Of a DNA stretch of 15,495 nt, positions 1 through 9,300 are shown piece after piece. The position numbers and the translations under genes were made by a program. The stretch spans positions 1 through 15,495 of the forward strand of contig CAIMPQ010000070.1 in assembly GCA_903843315.1 (NCBI GenBank), read 5' to 3'. Each line of letters opens with the position of its first letter. Position 1 is the stretch's first letter. The DNA is from an uncultured beta proteobacterium (GTDB lineage: Bacteria; Pseudomonadota; Gammaproteobacteria; Burkholderiales; Burkholderiaceae). Under the pieces are notes generated by a model. That model did no database searches and was not told the origin of the DNA. It saw nothing but the letters and a program-made list of their open reading frames with translations.

Positions 1-509
1 CCAGAACATTACTGGATGCAGTAGTTCTTCGCGATGGCAAAGAAATTAATCACGCTTTAGCACTAAATGATGTGGTCGTAAATCGTTCTGGCATTTCTGG
101 GATGGTAGAGCTTGCTGTTCATGTGAATGGCTCCTTCATGTACAACCAACGCTCTGATGGTTTGATTGTGTCGACCCCTACTGGTTCGACTGCATATGCG
201 CTTTCTGCAGGTGGCCCCATTTTGCATCCACACGTAGCTGGCATATTACTTGTCCCAATTGCACCGCACTCGCTCTCCAATCGACCTATTGTCTTACCTC
301 AAGATAGCGTTACTGTGATTGAGGTAGTGAATGGACTTGAAGTGATCGTTAATTTTGACATGCAATCTCAAACCAATTTGCAAAGTGGCGACAAAATTGA
401 AGTACGTCAATCTGATAAAACGATTGCCCTTCTACATCCCAGTAATCACAGCGACTACAAAACTTTGCGCGAGAAGCTGCATTGGAATGAGTATCCATCG
501 ACATTCTGA
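1..509 (+). CDS. nadK: NAD kinase, C-terminal part (5' end outside window)
   Basis: NAD kinase phosphorylates NAD to NADP in the cytoplasm using ATP or polyphosphate. Only the last ~168 codons are present; the reading frame is open from base 3, so the gene starts upstream of the window and the N-terminal GGDGT nucleotide-binding motif is not visible. What is visible matches the family's C-terminal half: an LNDVVV segment (the NE/D motif region), then the signature around DGLIVSTPTGSTAYALSAGG, a PIAPHSLSNRP segment, and a D-x-Q motif (NFDMQSQ) before the end. The end aligns well with the E. coli protein as I remember it. recN follows after 26 bases in the same direction, a conserved betaproteobacterial pairing, so the two may be co-transcribed. 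Identification is firm; completeness cannot be judged. Confidence 0.95.
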   Translation, partial: RTLLDAVVLRDGKEINHALALNDVVVNRSGISGMVELAVHVNGSFMYNQRSDGLIVSTPTGSTAYALSAGGPILHPHVAGILLVPIAPHSLSNRPIVLPQDSVTVIEVVNGLEVIVNFDMQSQTNLQSGDKIEVRQSDKTIALLHPSNHSDYKTLREKLHWNEYPSTF

Positions 510-535
510 TGTTGAGTTCTTCGCTACGCTAATAC

Positions 536-2206
536 ATGCTTCAAAACATCTCACTTCGTGACTTTGTCATTGTTGATCAACTTGAGTTGGACTTTGCTTC
601 CGGCTTTACTGTTCTCACTGGTGAAACGGGCGCTGGCAAATCGATCCTTCTAGATGCCCTCAGCTTGGTATTGGGTGAACGTGCAGATACAAGCCAAATT
701 CGTGAAGGCAGTACTCGCGCAGAAATCTCCGCGCTCTTTCGAATTGATAGCGAGCAAGTTAGTCACTTCAACACATGGCTCGATAGTCAAGGTTTTCCCA
801 TTGAGGATGATGGGCAGAGCCTATTACTGAAAAGAACGATAGAGGGCAATGGCAGAAGTCGTGCTTTTATTAATGGTAGCGTTGCCACCTTAGCGCAACT
901 CCGCGAAGCTGGCGATCAACTGGTTGATATTCATGGTCAACACGCCCATCAGCTCCTTTTAAAAGGCGGCGCTCAAAGAGAGCTGCTTGATCGCCATGCG
1001 GGCTTACTAGCGCTTGCATCAGAGGTAGCTAAAGCATTCAAAACACTCAATGATTCTCGTCGTCGCTTAGAACAAGCAGAAAATGCTGGACAGGATATAG
1101 AACGTGAACGTGAGCGCCTAGAGTGGCAGCTCGAAGAACTCACTGATTTATCTCCTCTAGAAGGAGAATGGTCAAGCATCCAAAGCGAACATTCACGATT
1201 AGCAAATGGAGCAAAGATTATTGGTGGCTGCCAAGAAGCGATTGATATTCTGAGTGATGCAGATAGCTCTATCGAATCGAGTCTATCTAAAGTCTGTAGC
1301 AATATTGGGGCATTAGCAGAGCATGACCCCGCTCTAGGTGAAATTAATACCGCCTTAGAGAGCGCCCAAATTCAATTAGATGAGGCTATTCATAGTCTGA
1401 ATCGCTATCTACAAAAGATGGATCTCGACCCCGCACGTCTTGGACAGGTTGAAGAGCGAATGCAAGCCCTTCACACTGCATCGAGAAAATATCGCACCGA
1501 GGCAGAGGAACTTCCGAAGCTTCTTTTAGAAACCGCTGACCGCTTAGAAGCACTCACTGCCTCTCAAAATATTGAAGCCTTACGTGAAAAAGTAAAACAA
1601 GAAGAAACAACCTACCTAAAGCTCGCAAAACAACTCTCGCAAAAACGTGGGGTAGCTGCAGCCGATCTTGGCAAACTGGTGACTGACGCCATGCAGAATC
1701 TATCGATGGCAGGCGGACAACTAGAAATTGCTTTAATACCTCTGGGCGAGGGTGGTTCATTCGGCCTAGAGCAAATTGAATTCTTAGTTGCTGGTCATGC
1801 TGGCAGTACACCACGCTCCTTAGCCAAGGTCGCCTCGGGCGGTGAGCTGGCGCGTATTAGCTTAGCAATTAGCGTGATTACTAGTAAAGCCTCGTTTACG
1901 CCCACATTGATATTCGATGAGGTCGATGCGGGAATCGGTGGTGCAGTTGCTGAAACCGTTGGTAAGTTATTGCATCAATTAGGGCAATCTCATCAAATTC
2001 TCTGTGTAACCCATCTCCCCCAAGTCGCTGCACAAGGCAATCACCACCTCAAGGTTAGCAAAACCCAAAGTGGCGACAAAACCATTTCTCAGGTACAGGC
2101 ACTGGGAAGGCCTGAGCGCGTTGAAGAAGTAGCGCGAATGCTCGGTGGGGCAACGATTACGGATACCACCCGTAGACATGCTCGCGAGCTACTCGAGCAA
2201 AACTAA
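536..2206 (+). CDS. recN: DNA repair protein RecN
   Basis: RecN is an SMC-like ATPase that acts at DNA double-strand breaks together with RecA, in the cytoplasm on the nucleoid. The 556-residue length is normal (E. coli about 553). The N-terminal ATPase lobe has a Walker A motif GETGAGKS at residues 29-36 and a conserved DIHGQHAHQ segment from residue 131. Residues about 160-400 are rich in Glu, Arg, Leu and Gln, as expected for the coiled-coil arms. The C-terminal lobe has the ABC signature SGGELARISLAI near residue 433 and Walker B TLIFDEVDAGIGG from about residue 457, with the catalytic glutamate at about 462. The start MLQNISLRDFVIV aligns with the family N-terminus. No clear Shine-Dalgarno and no recognisable LexA box lie in the 26-base gap after nadK, so SOS control is not supported by what can be seen here. 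It converges on glnE with a 3-base gap. Confidence 0.97.
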   Translation: MLQNISLRDFVIVDQLELDFASGFTVLTGETGAGKSILLDALSLVLGERADTSQIREGSTRAEISALFRIDSEQVSHFNTWLDSQGFPIEDDGQSLLLKRTIEGNGRSRAFINGSVATLAQLREAGDQLVDIHGQHAHQLLLKGGAQRELLDRHAGLLALASEVAKAFKTLNDSRRRLEQAENAGQDIERERERLEWQLEELTDLSPLEGEWSSIQSEHSRLANGAKIIGGCQEAIDILSDADSSIESSLSKVCSNIGALAEHDPALGEINTALESAQIQLDEAIHSLNRYLQKMDLDPARLGQVEERMQALHTASRKYRTEAEELPKLLLETADRLEALTASQNIEALREKVKQEETTYLKLAKQLSQKRGVAAADLGKLVTDAMQNLSMAGGQLEIALIPLGEGGSFGLEQIEFLVAGHAGSTPRSLAKVASGGELARISLAISVITSKASFTPTLIFDEVDAGIGGAVAETVGKLLHQLGQSHQILCVTHLPQVAAQGNHHLKVSKTQSGDKTISQVQALGRPERVEEVARMLGGATITDTTRRHARELLEQN

Positions 2207-2209
2207 ACT

Positions 2210-5029
2210 TCATTCACTATCGGAAGGCGCGTGGAAGATTTCAAGCCAGAGCGCTAGGACAGTCTCTCTTGCTGCAATCAGCTCAGACTCATTCTCGAGA
2301 TTGATGCGGGTTTTTTCAGCGCCATCTAATCGTAAGCGGTGCTGACGAGACCTGAATAGACGATAGGCATTGCCAACAGATAAAGCAACGCCCGGATCAA
2401 TTAAACCCACCTCTCCGGCAATTCGAAGTAAGGCAATATTGCCAAGGTTACCAATTAATTTTTGGTGCTGAGATGAATAGGCTAGAACTAAAAATTGCAC
2501 CATGAATTCAATATCCACCATGCCGCCTGAGTCATGTTTTAAATCAAAATCACCGCTTGGATTTGGATGTCCTGCATGAACCTTGCGGCGCATTTCCAAA
2601 ATTTCAGTACGAAGCTGATCGATATTGCGCTTTTGACTTAGCACCTCAGAACGAACTGCATCAAACTCTAAACCAACTGCTGTATTACCTGCCGAGAAAC
2701 GCGCCCTAGTGAGAGCCTGATGCTCCCATACCCAAGCAGCATTATCCCCTTCACGCATCTGATATTTTTTAAATGCTTCAGCATTGGTAACTAAAAATCC
2801 AGCTGAGCCATTAGGGCGAAGACGCGTATCAATCTCGAATAAGCTACCCGTGGATGTAAACGCAGTCAGCCAATTAATCATCCGTTTAGCAAAGAGAGCA
2901 AAAGTTTCTTGGGCAGCGTAATCAGACTCCGCTGATTGATATAAGAACACCAAATCTAAATCCGAGGCGTATCCCAATTCTTTGCCTCCCAATTTGCCAT
3001 AAGAAATAATTGCAAATGGCGGAACTAATTTCTTGTCTAAACCAAATTTCTGGGCAACCCCAGGCCATACTCGCTCAAATGTGGTTTGCAATATCAGATC
3101 TGCCAAAGCCGAAAGATGGTCACTCACTTTCTCCACTGCGAGCGGCTCCTCAACACCAATTCCCAAATCTGCTAGTAAGGTGATAAAAGTTTCCGTGTGA
3201 TGGGTAACCCGAAGAATATCCATCGCCTGCTCAGAGCCATCGCCATCCGCCATGACATCATCGAGACGCATATTCAAGCTCTCCCTTACTTCACGCCAAT
3301 ATTCTTCGGGATGCTCAATTAAAGCCTTTTCGGTGCGTGAATTGAGCAAATGATCCAATAAGTGGGGATGCTGCGTAAGGTATTGGGCACCCCACTGGGA
3401 AGCGCTAAGCAAGGCCAACACATTTAATAGGGCTCTTGGGTATTCAGCGAGAATAGATAAATAGGCGCTTCGCCTTGCAATCGACTCAAGCAAATCAAAA
3501 AACCGCAATAAGGTCTGATCAGCATGGGTAGATTCATCTCCGCCAGCCTGCAAACTTTCCGCAGCCTTACGCATCAAGTTACCAAAAATCAGATGACTTT
3601 TTTCGGGCAACTGTTTTTGTTTTGGACTTTCCAGCCATGTCTGCCAACGCAAAAGAGCTTGTGGGAAAAATAAGGGGTCTGGTTCCCAATCTCTAGCCAA
3701 TGGGGCTAAATCCAATCGAGTACTGTCATCCAATAAAAACGCTTTTTCAAATAGTCTTGCAACATTATTTTGATGAAGGTCGAGATCGACCATAAATTTA
3801 GGCATGTTTCGACTGTGATCTTGCTCCCCCATGGATATAGCAAGACGTTCACGGGTGGGCTCATCATCAGGAAGATAGTGCGTTTGTTGATCATCCCAAA
3901 CTTGAATGCGATGCTCCAAACGCCTTAGGAAAACATAGGCTGCCTTTAAAGCATCCACCTCATCTGCAGGGAGAATGCTTTGCCGCTGAATGAAGTTCAG
4001 AATCTCTAAGGTAGGTCGCACTCTCAAACGCGGGTCAGTTCCGCCGCGCATGAGTTGGAACATTTGAGCCAAGAATTCAATTTCCCTAATGCCACCACGA
4101 CCAAGTTTGATGTCGCGCGAACGTCCCTCGCGCCCAGAAGACCTCTTCTCTGCTTCGCGCTGAATCTGCGCATGTAAGTCACGAATAGAAGCTATTACGC
4201 CATAATCTAAATGCCTACGATAAACAAAGGGGCGAATGAGTTGATCTAATTCTTTCGCGCAATAAGCGTGCTCTACTGAACCGGGCAAAGGCACAATCAA
4301 GCGACCCTTAATCCAGGCATAGCGTTCCCACTCTCTGCCCTGAACAACGAGGTACTCTTCAAGCATGTCCAAACTACAAGCTAATGGGCCAGAATCTCCG
4401 TTAGGTCGAAGACGCATATCCACCCTAAATACAAATCCATTCTCATCATGCTCCGCTAGCATATGGATTAAACGCTTGCCCATCCGAGTGAACCATTCAT
4501 GGTTTGAAAGACTTTTGGGACCGCCAACTGTCTCGCCTTCGCGCTCATATAAAAATATCAAATCAATATCAGAAGACAGATTGAGCTCTAGGCCGCCCAA
4601 CTTTCCCATGCCCACGACCATGAGAGGCATCTCAGAATCTCTGGCCTCACTCCACGGCAAACCAAATCGCGCTTTTAAGTCTTCACGAATATAGGCAATG
4701 GATTCTGACACTGCCAATTCGGCAAAATGACTCAAACCATGCGTCACTTCCTTCAGGTCCGCTAATCCATTGAGATCGCGAAAACCAATCCAAACCATCA
4801 AGCGCTGCCTAGCTAAACGCAAATTCGCCATAAATCGCGTCTCTTCTTGATTCGGCTCCTGGGGACCAATGCCATAACTTACGAGCAATTCGCGAATACC
4901 CCGCAAATCAACTTTTTTACCCCCCTGGGATCGCAACCAATCAACCCACTCGGGATGGGCATTTAGCCAACGCCGCGCATAGGTGGAGTGTTGCTCTAGA
5001 AATGCAATTTGCCGTGAAAAATCATCCAT
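2210..5029 (-). CDS. glnE: Bifunctional [glutamine synthetase] adenylyltransferase/deadenylylase
   Basis: GlnE adjusts glutamine synthetase activity by adding AMP to, or removing it from, a tyrosine of each subunit, in response to PII protein and glutamine. The 939 residues are close to the E. coli length (about 946). Two nucleotidyltransferase domains are visible. The N-terminal one has GMGKLGGLELN at about 140-150 followed by S-D-I-D with acidic residues at 154 and 156 (in the family, the deadenylylating half). The C-terminal one has YGKLGGKELG followed by S-D-L-D with acidic residues at 690 and 692 (the adenylylating half). Both DxD pairs are intact, so both activities are predicted. The ATG is preceded by GAGGGA, but only about 2 bases separate GAGG from the start; an in-frame stop lies just upstream and the next Met is at residue 67, so this start is favoured. 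It is divergent from yhdP across 78 bases and convergent with recN. Confidence 0.97.
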   Translation of the reverse strand: MDDFSRQIAFLEQHSTYARRWLNAHPEWVDWLRSQGGKKVDLRGIRELLVSYGIGPQEPNQEETRFMANLRLARQRLMVWIGFRDLNGLADLKEVTHGLSHFAELAVSESIAYIREDLKARFGLPWSEARDSEMPLMVVGMGKLGGLELNLSSDIDLIFLYEREGETVGGPKSLSNHEWFTRMGKRLIHMLAEHDENGFVFRVDMRLRPNGDSGPLACSLDMLEEYLVVQGREWERYAWIKGRLIVPLPGSVEHAYCAKELDQLIRPFVYRRHLDYGVIASIRDLHAQIQREAEKRSSGREGRSRDIKLGRGGIREIEFLAQMFQLMRGGTDPRLRVRPTLEILNFIQRQSILPADEVDALKAAYVFLRRLEHRIQVWDDQQTHYLPDDEPTRERLAISMGEQDHSRNMPKFMVDLDLHQNNVARLFEKAFLLDDSTRLDLAPLARDWEPDPLFFPQALLRWQTWLESPKQKQLPEKSHLIFGNLMRKAAESLQAGGDESTHADQTLLRFFDLLESIARRSAYLSILAEYPRALLNVLALLSASQWGAQYLTQHPHLLDHLLNSRTEKALIEHPEEYWREVRESLNMRLDDVMADGDGSEQAMDILRVTHHTETFITLLADLGIGVEEPLAVEKVSDHLSALADLILQTTFERVWPGVAQKFGLDKKLVPPFAIISYGKLGGKELGYASDLDLVFLYQSAESDYAAQETFALFAKRMINWLTAFTSTGSLFEIDTRLRPNGSAGFLVTNAEAFKKYQMREGDNAAWVWEHQALTRARFSAGNTAVGLEFDAVRSEVLSQKRNIDQLRTEILEMRRKVHAGHPNPSGDFDLKHDSGGMVDIEFMVQFLVLAYSSQHQKLIGNLGNIALLRIAGEVGLIDPGVALSVGNAYRLFRSRQHRLRLDGAEKTRINLENESELIAARETVLALWLEIFHAPSDSE

Positions 5030-5107
5030 TCCCTCATCTTAATCCGTACCTAGAGACGAATGGGGGAAGCTTGGCGGTCGACTGAAGGCTGACGGATAAT
5101 AGAGCCC
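5030..5107. promoter_or_regulatory. Divergent glnE / yhdP intergenic control region
   Basis: This 78-base gap is the only space available for promoters of both glnE (leftward) and yhdP (rightward). Rightward, TTGGCG at 5071-5076 and GATAAT at 5095-5100 are 18 bases apart and resemble sigma-70 -35 (4 of 6 matches) and -10 (5 of 6 matches) elements. The expected start of transcription then falls at about 5107-5108, on the yhdP ATG. Leftward, TAAGAT (minus strand, 5041-5036) is a weaker -10-like box 6 bases before the glnE ATG, with no convincing -35. No NtrC- or sigma-54-type site was recognised. The box assignments are by eye. Confidence 0.45.
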
Positions 5108-8100
5108 ATGCTGCAAAACCTCATTCCGTCTCGCCTCAAGAGTCTGATTACAAAACGTCCTAAAGGTTCCGGTGGAGCTTGGCGCAAACGCGCCCTGATT
5201 CTGAGCGGCTTTATATTAGCGTTCTTAATAATCGCCCATCTAGGCGTTCGGTATGTCATATGGCCTCAAATTGAGAAATCCAAAGCATCTGTAGAAAAAC
5301 TGATTGGCGCTCGAATTGGGGCAGAAGTTTCTATGGAGAAGCTAGAGGTGTCATGGATAGGTATCCGCCCTAGCTTTGAAATTGACGGTTTACGTTTCAA
5401 TGGGCAAGACAAAACAAAACCGTTGTTACAAATTCAGAAAATTAGTGGTGAATTAAGTTGGGCTTCTTTCTATCATTTAATCCCCTACTTTCATGATCTT
5501 CATATCCAAGGCGCGGAAATTTATGCCCAGCGCAATAAGAAAGGCATCATTTCTGTTGCTGGCATTCCTATTCATGGCAACTCGAATGATCACTCCGCAG
5601 AAGACTGGCTTTTTTCTCAAAACGAAATTGATATCCATGATGTCAAACTAGTCTGGGATGACCAACTAAATAAGAAGGCAATCGCTTCATTAGATATTCA
5701 GAATCTTTCGCTTAGCAATGGAATTCGTAGGCACATTGCCTTATTGAGGACAAGTACGCCATGGTCCACAGGCCCAATAGAACTAGAGGCGGACTTTGTT
5801 CATCATCTAGGGGGTCAGCCAGGTAACTGGCGCGATTGGATAGGAACGATTACCTGGGATCTGAAGGATCTCAACTTAAATCAAATTGCAAAAGATTTCA
5901 CGCTGCCTTTAAATACCTTAGAAGGAAAGCTCAGCTCGAAGGGAAAATTAAAAATTGACAACGGTAGACCCGACGGTGGAGAAACCTATATTGCAGGTGA
6001 CAATCTCATTATTCAGTTGGCAAAAAATGAGGATGCTATTGCCCTTGGGAGATTAGAAACAAATTTCATTCAAGAAACTGTGAATGGATTGAACTCTATC
6101 ACCACTAAAACATTTGCGTGGCGAGACATTGACGCTCCAAAAAATGCGGCTTTAGAAATCTTGAGTCCCATGACTTTCCGCTGGAAGCCGCCAGGAGCTG
6201 ACGGAGAGATTAAAGAATTTGGTTTTTCATCTCCTAAGATTCTAGTAGAGGATGTTGCCTTATTTGCAGTCAACTTGCCTCTCTCCAAAAAAATCCAACA
6301 ATGGATTAAAGCCTCGCATGCAGATGGGGAGTTACAGAATCTCGATATCAATTGGTCAGAAAGCAAATCTCCGCTATCCGCTTTGAATATTCCTGGCGGC
6401 TGGTTTAAGTCCAATAAAGTTGATTTCACAGTTAGCGCTAAGTTGAACAATCTTAGCTTTGTAGGCATTAATAAATCGATGCCTTCTGTCACGAACTTAT
6501 CTGGATTTATTTCAGGCAATCAAAACGAAGGTATCTTCTCAATTAACTCGACAGATGTCGTGTTTGATGTCAATGACTTATTGGTAGATCCAAAGATTAA
6601 ATTAGATCGAGCAAATGGAAAAATTACCTGGGGCAAGCAAAAAGGAAACTGGGTAATTAGTGCTAATCAACTTGAATTAAGTAACCCAGAAATTACTACG
6701 AGCCTCAATCTCAATTACATATTAGGCGGGGCAAAAAAACCTGACTACATGACTCTTGATATGGATTTTGCCAAAGCCAATTTAGCAACGGCATACCGTT
6801 ACCTACCAGTTGGGATGGATAAGGACACTAAAACCTATCTTAGTAAAGCATTTTTGGGCGGAACCGTTCAAAAAGGTAAGTTGCATGCTAAAGGGGATCC
6901 CAATGGCATACCCTTTCCCAAAGGAACTGACGGTGAATTTACCCTCAATCTTCCTATAGAAGGCGCCGCATTTAGTCCAACTCCCCTAATACCAAGCAAT
7001 CAAGGGGTTTGGTCAACGCTCACCAACATGACTGGCTTGCTAGCAATGCAGAACTCCAATTTTGTAGTGGATGTATCTAAGGCAAATTACAAACAAGTGT
7101 CTTTGAATCAATTTCACGCAGAAATTCCGAATGTCAGCGCAAAGCAACTTGTATTAATGGTGAATGGAAATGTGCAAGGCGATGCACCACAAATACTGGA
7201 ATATATATTTGCATCCCCGTTTGCCAAAAAGCAAGAAAAGGTGGAAAAGAATTTACAAGTGACGGGCCCTATTAATCTCAATATTGGACTAAAAGTCCCT
7301 CTATCTGGACCTAATGATGCTAACGTCGATATTAAAGTAGATCTTGCTGGTAATAGAGCGCAGTGGTCTGATCTACCCCCTCTTGAGAATCTAAAAGGTA
7401 AAGTACGGATTACCGAGATACATCCTGAGTTTGAAGATGTCAGCGCCAACTTCTTGGGTGGTGCTCTCAAAATTACCAGCATGCCGTCAACGGCCGGAAA
7501 CCAAAGTTTTAGCATTGCGGGCAATATCTCTGCAAATTTCTTAAAAGACTATTTTGCTAAGACGCTAAAGAGTGAATCGGTCTCGATCCTTCAGGCAATG
7601 AGTGGTACGTCAAAATATGAGGGCACCCTAAACTTCAATAAGACGGGTAGTGAAACCAATCTCACCTTTGATTTACGTGACTGGGCAAGCTTGGCTCCAG
7701 CACCCGCTAAAAAACAAATGGGCACCCCATTAAATGGACAAATCACCTTTAAGACTCAGTCAAACAATAAGTCTCCGGCGAATCGTCTCTCCTGGAGCGG
7801 GAAGCTAGGTGATCTATTTGAGGTCCAAGGCAACCTTGGAAATGATGATGAATTACGCTACGCCCTCGGTGTTGGTGCCCCAGCAATCATTCCACCACAA
7901 GGCTTTAGTCTTAATCTGTCAAGTGCAGAACTCAACCTAGACGCCTGGCAAGATTTTATTGAAGGCCAGAATAAGAAAGCAATTGCTGCTAAGGTGGACA
8001 ACTCAAGCGCTGACGATATCCAAATTACTGCACAAGTTAAAAGACTGACTTTCTTAGATCGAATTTGGCCAGACATGAATATTGCTGCCAATAATAAAAA

Positions 8101-9286
8101 TGCTTCCTGGCAAATGCGCCTGACTTCACCGCTCATTGCAGGTCAAGTTCAATACCAAGAGCCAACATCCACTCATACCAGCGGAATAGTCAGCGGTCAC
8201 CTAAGTCACCTGAAGGCGTCCGATGAACTTTCTAGCCCAGCAACCGTAGCAAAGCCATCAGGTAGCGATGCCAAGAAACCTGAAACACACACCATTGTGA
8301 ATAAAGCCAATTTAGTTCCAAGCGCTATTCCAAGTCTCAATTTAGTAATTGATGATTTCATTTGGTCAAAGGCGCGCTTGGGTCAAGTCAAAATAAAAAC
8401 CATTACAAACAAAAACACCTTAAAAATTGAGTCGATTCAAGCAAACAATCCACAAGGTAACTCCGTCATTTCAGGGCAATGGAATGGTGGCACTAAAAAT
8501 GAGGTTGAACACAGCAATATTAAGGCTGATCTCGATGTGAAAGATGCCGGACAAATTATTGCCCATTGGACTTCGCAAAAAACTGTTGAGGGCGGGCAAG
8601 GAAAAATATCTGCCAATGCAGAGTGGGATGGATCTCCTTTTAGTCCAAAGTACGAAACCCTGTCGGGTACGGTTAATTTAGACCTTGAAAAAGGTAGACT
8701 ACTTGAAGTCAATACAAGCGGAGCAAAACTCCTAGACGTTCTTAGTCTGCAAAGTTTATTCAAATTCGCGACGCTTGATATCCAAGGCGGTCTCGGAAAT
8801 ATCGTAACGAAGGGCACTCCTTTTAGCGATATTAATGGAAGTTTTGATATAAACAATGGAGTTGCGCAAACCAGGCAATTTTCTATGAATCTTGATCAGG
8901 CCAGAGTAGCTATGAGCGGGCAAATCAATATTCCAAAGCAAACCCAGGATCTCCGTGTCACCATTTTTCCAACGATTGATGCAACTGCAGGATCATTGGC
9001 GGCTTTTGCCATTAACCCAATTGTCGGCTTGGGTGCATTAATCGGTCAGTATTTGATTTCTCATCAAATCAATCGCAATCTACAATCTGATTACCTAGTA
9101 CAAGGCTCCTGGGAAAATCCGGAAGTGATTCCGCTCGACCAAAAAGGTCAACCCATCGATGAAAAAACTATTGATTCAATCCGGAGTAAAGAATTACTAA
9201 AAGAACAGAGCAGGCCTGAGCCAAGAAATGCCCCGAATTCCTCCATTAATACAGCGCCTTTAAATAATTCAACCGCTCCACGTTAA
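5108..9286 (+). CDS. yhdP: YhdP-family AsmA-like envelope protein (DUF3971)
   Basis: YhdP proteins are giant AsmA-like proteins anchored in the inner membrane; in E. coli, YhdP, TamB and YdbH are redundantly needed to move phospholipids to the outer membrane. At 1392 residues this one is somewhat longer than E. coli YhdP (about 1266). A basic N-terminus (KRPKGSGGAWRKR) precedes a single membrane segment at about residues 30-50, with the rest predicted periplasmic. The bulk is beta-rich with repeated G/N/D turns, typical of a long lipid-binding groove. The C-terminal AsmA-like region includes a hydrophobic FAINPIVGLGALIGQYLI stretch from residue 1300, then a SDYLVQGSWENPEVIPL segment typical of the family end. 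A Ser/Pro/Lys linker lies at about 1042-1062 and a polar tail at about 1365-1392. ATG 5108 is the first start after an in-frame stop at 5090; the next Met would lose the membrane anchor. There is no good Shine-Dalgarno. It is the first gene of a likely operon with the nitrilase gene and tldD. Confidence 0.93.
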   Translation: MLQNLIPSRLKSLITKRPKGSGGAWRKRALILSGFILAFLIIAHLGVRYVIWPQIEKSKASVEKLIGARIGAEVSMEKLEVSWIGIRPSFEIDGLRFNGQDKTKPLLQIQKISGELSWASFYHLIPYFHDLHIQGAEIYAQRNKKGIISVAGIPIHGNSNDHSAEDWLFSQNEIDIHDVKLVWDDQLNKKAIASLDIQNLSLSNGIRRHIALLRTSTPWSTGPIELEADFVHHLGGQPGNWRDWIGTITWDLKDLNLNQIAKDFTLPLNTLEGKLSSKGKLKIDNGRPDGGETYIAGDNLIIQLAKNEDAIALGRLETNFIQETVNGLNSITTKTFAWRDIDAPKNAALEILSPMTFRWKPPGADGEIKEFGFSSPKILVEDVALFAVNLPLSKKIQQWIKASHADGELQNLDINWSESKSPLSALNIPGGWFKSNKVDFTVSAKLNNLSFVGINKSMPSVTNLSGFISGNQNEGIFSINSTDVVFDVNDLLVDPKIKLDRANGKITWGKQKGNWVISANQLELSNPEITTSLNLNYILGGAKKPDYMTLDMDFAKANLATAYRYLPVGMDKDTKTYLSKAFLGGTVQKGKLHAKGDPNGIPFPKGTDGEFTLNLPIEGAAFSPTPLIPSNQGVWSTLTNMTGLLAMQNSNFVVDVSKANYKQVSLNQFHAEIPNVSAKQLVLMVNGNVQGDAPQILEYIFASPFAKKQEKVEKNLQVTGPINLNIGLKVPLSGPNDANVDIKVDLAGNRAQWSDLPPLENLKGKVRITEIHPEFEDVSANFLGGALKITSMPSTAGNQSFSIAGNISANFLKDYFAKTLKSESVSILQAMSGTSKYEGTLNFNKTGSETNLTFDLRDWASLAPAPAKKQMGTPLNGQITFKTQSNNKSPANRLSWSGKLGDLFEVQGNLGNDDELRYALGVGAPAIIPPQGFSLNLSSAELNLDAWQDFIEGQNKKAIAAKVDNSSADDIQITAQVKRLTFLDRIWPDMNIAANNKNASWQMRLTSPLIAGQVQYQEPTSTHTSGIVSGHLSHLKASDELSSPATVAKPSGSDAKKPETHTIVNKANLVPSAIPSLNLVIDDFIWSKARLGQVKIKTITNKNTLKIESIQANNPQGNSVISGQWNGGTKNEVEHSNIKADLDVKDAGQIIAHWTSQKTVEGGQGKISANAEWDGSPFSPKYETLSGTVNLDLEKGRLLEVNTSGAKLLDVLSLQSLFKFATLDIQGGLGNIVTKGTPFSDINGSFDINNGVAQTRQFSMNLDQARVAMSGQINIPKQTQDLRVTIFPTIDATAGSLAAFAINPIVGLGALIGQYLISHQINRNLQSDYLVQGSWENPEVIPLDQKGQPIDEKTIDSIRSKELLKEQSRPEPRNAPNSSINTAPLNNSTAPR

Positions 9287-9300
9287 ATTCAGACCATCCT

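Noticed and set aside
510..535. SOS (LexA) box before recN
   Set aside because: No CTG-N10-CAG type palindrome is present in the gap or the nearby end of nadK.
536..1302. Open frame on the minus strand inside recN (973-1302)
   Set aside because: It is Ser/Arg-rich low-complexity shadow translation of the coiled-coil region with no ribosome binding site.
2180..2198. Possible hairpin GCTCG...CGAGC near the end of recN as a terminator
   Set aside because: The stem is only five pairs with a nine-base loop, lies within coding sequence, and is not followed by a T-run on either strand.
2210..5029. Frameshift or loss of one catalytic half in glnE
   Set aside because: The frame is continuous and both GKLGG and DxD motifs are intact in each half.
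6070..8941. Several long open frames on the minus strand opposite yhdP
   Set aside because: Their translations show no recognisable motif, they lack start signals, and the plus-strand frame is a continuous, well-supported family protein.
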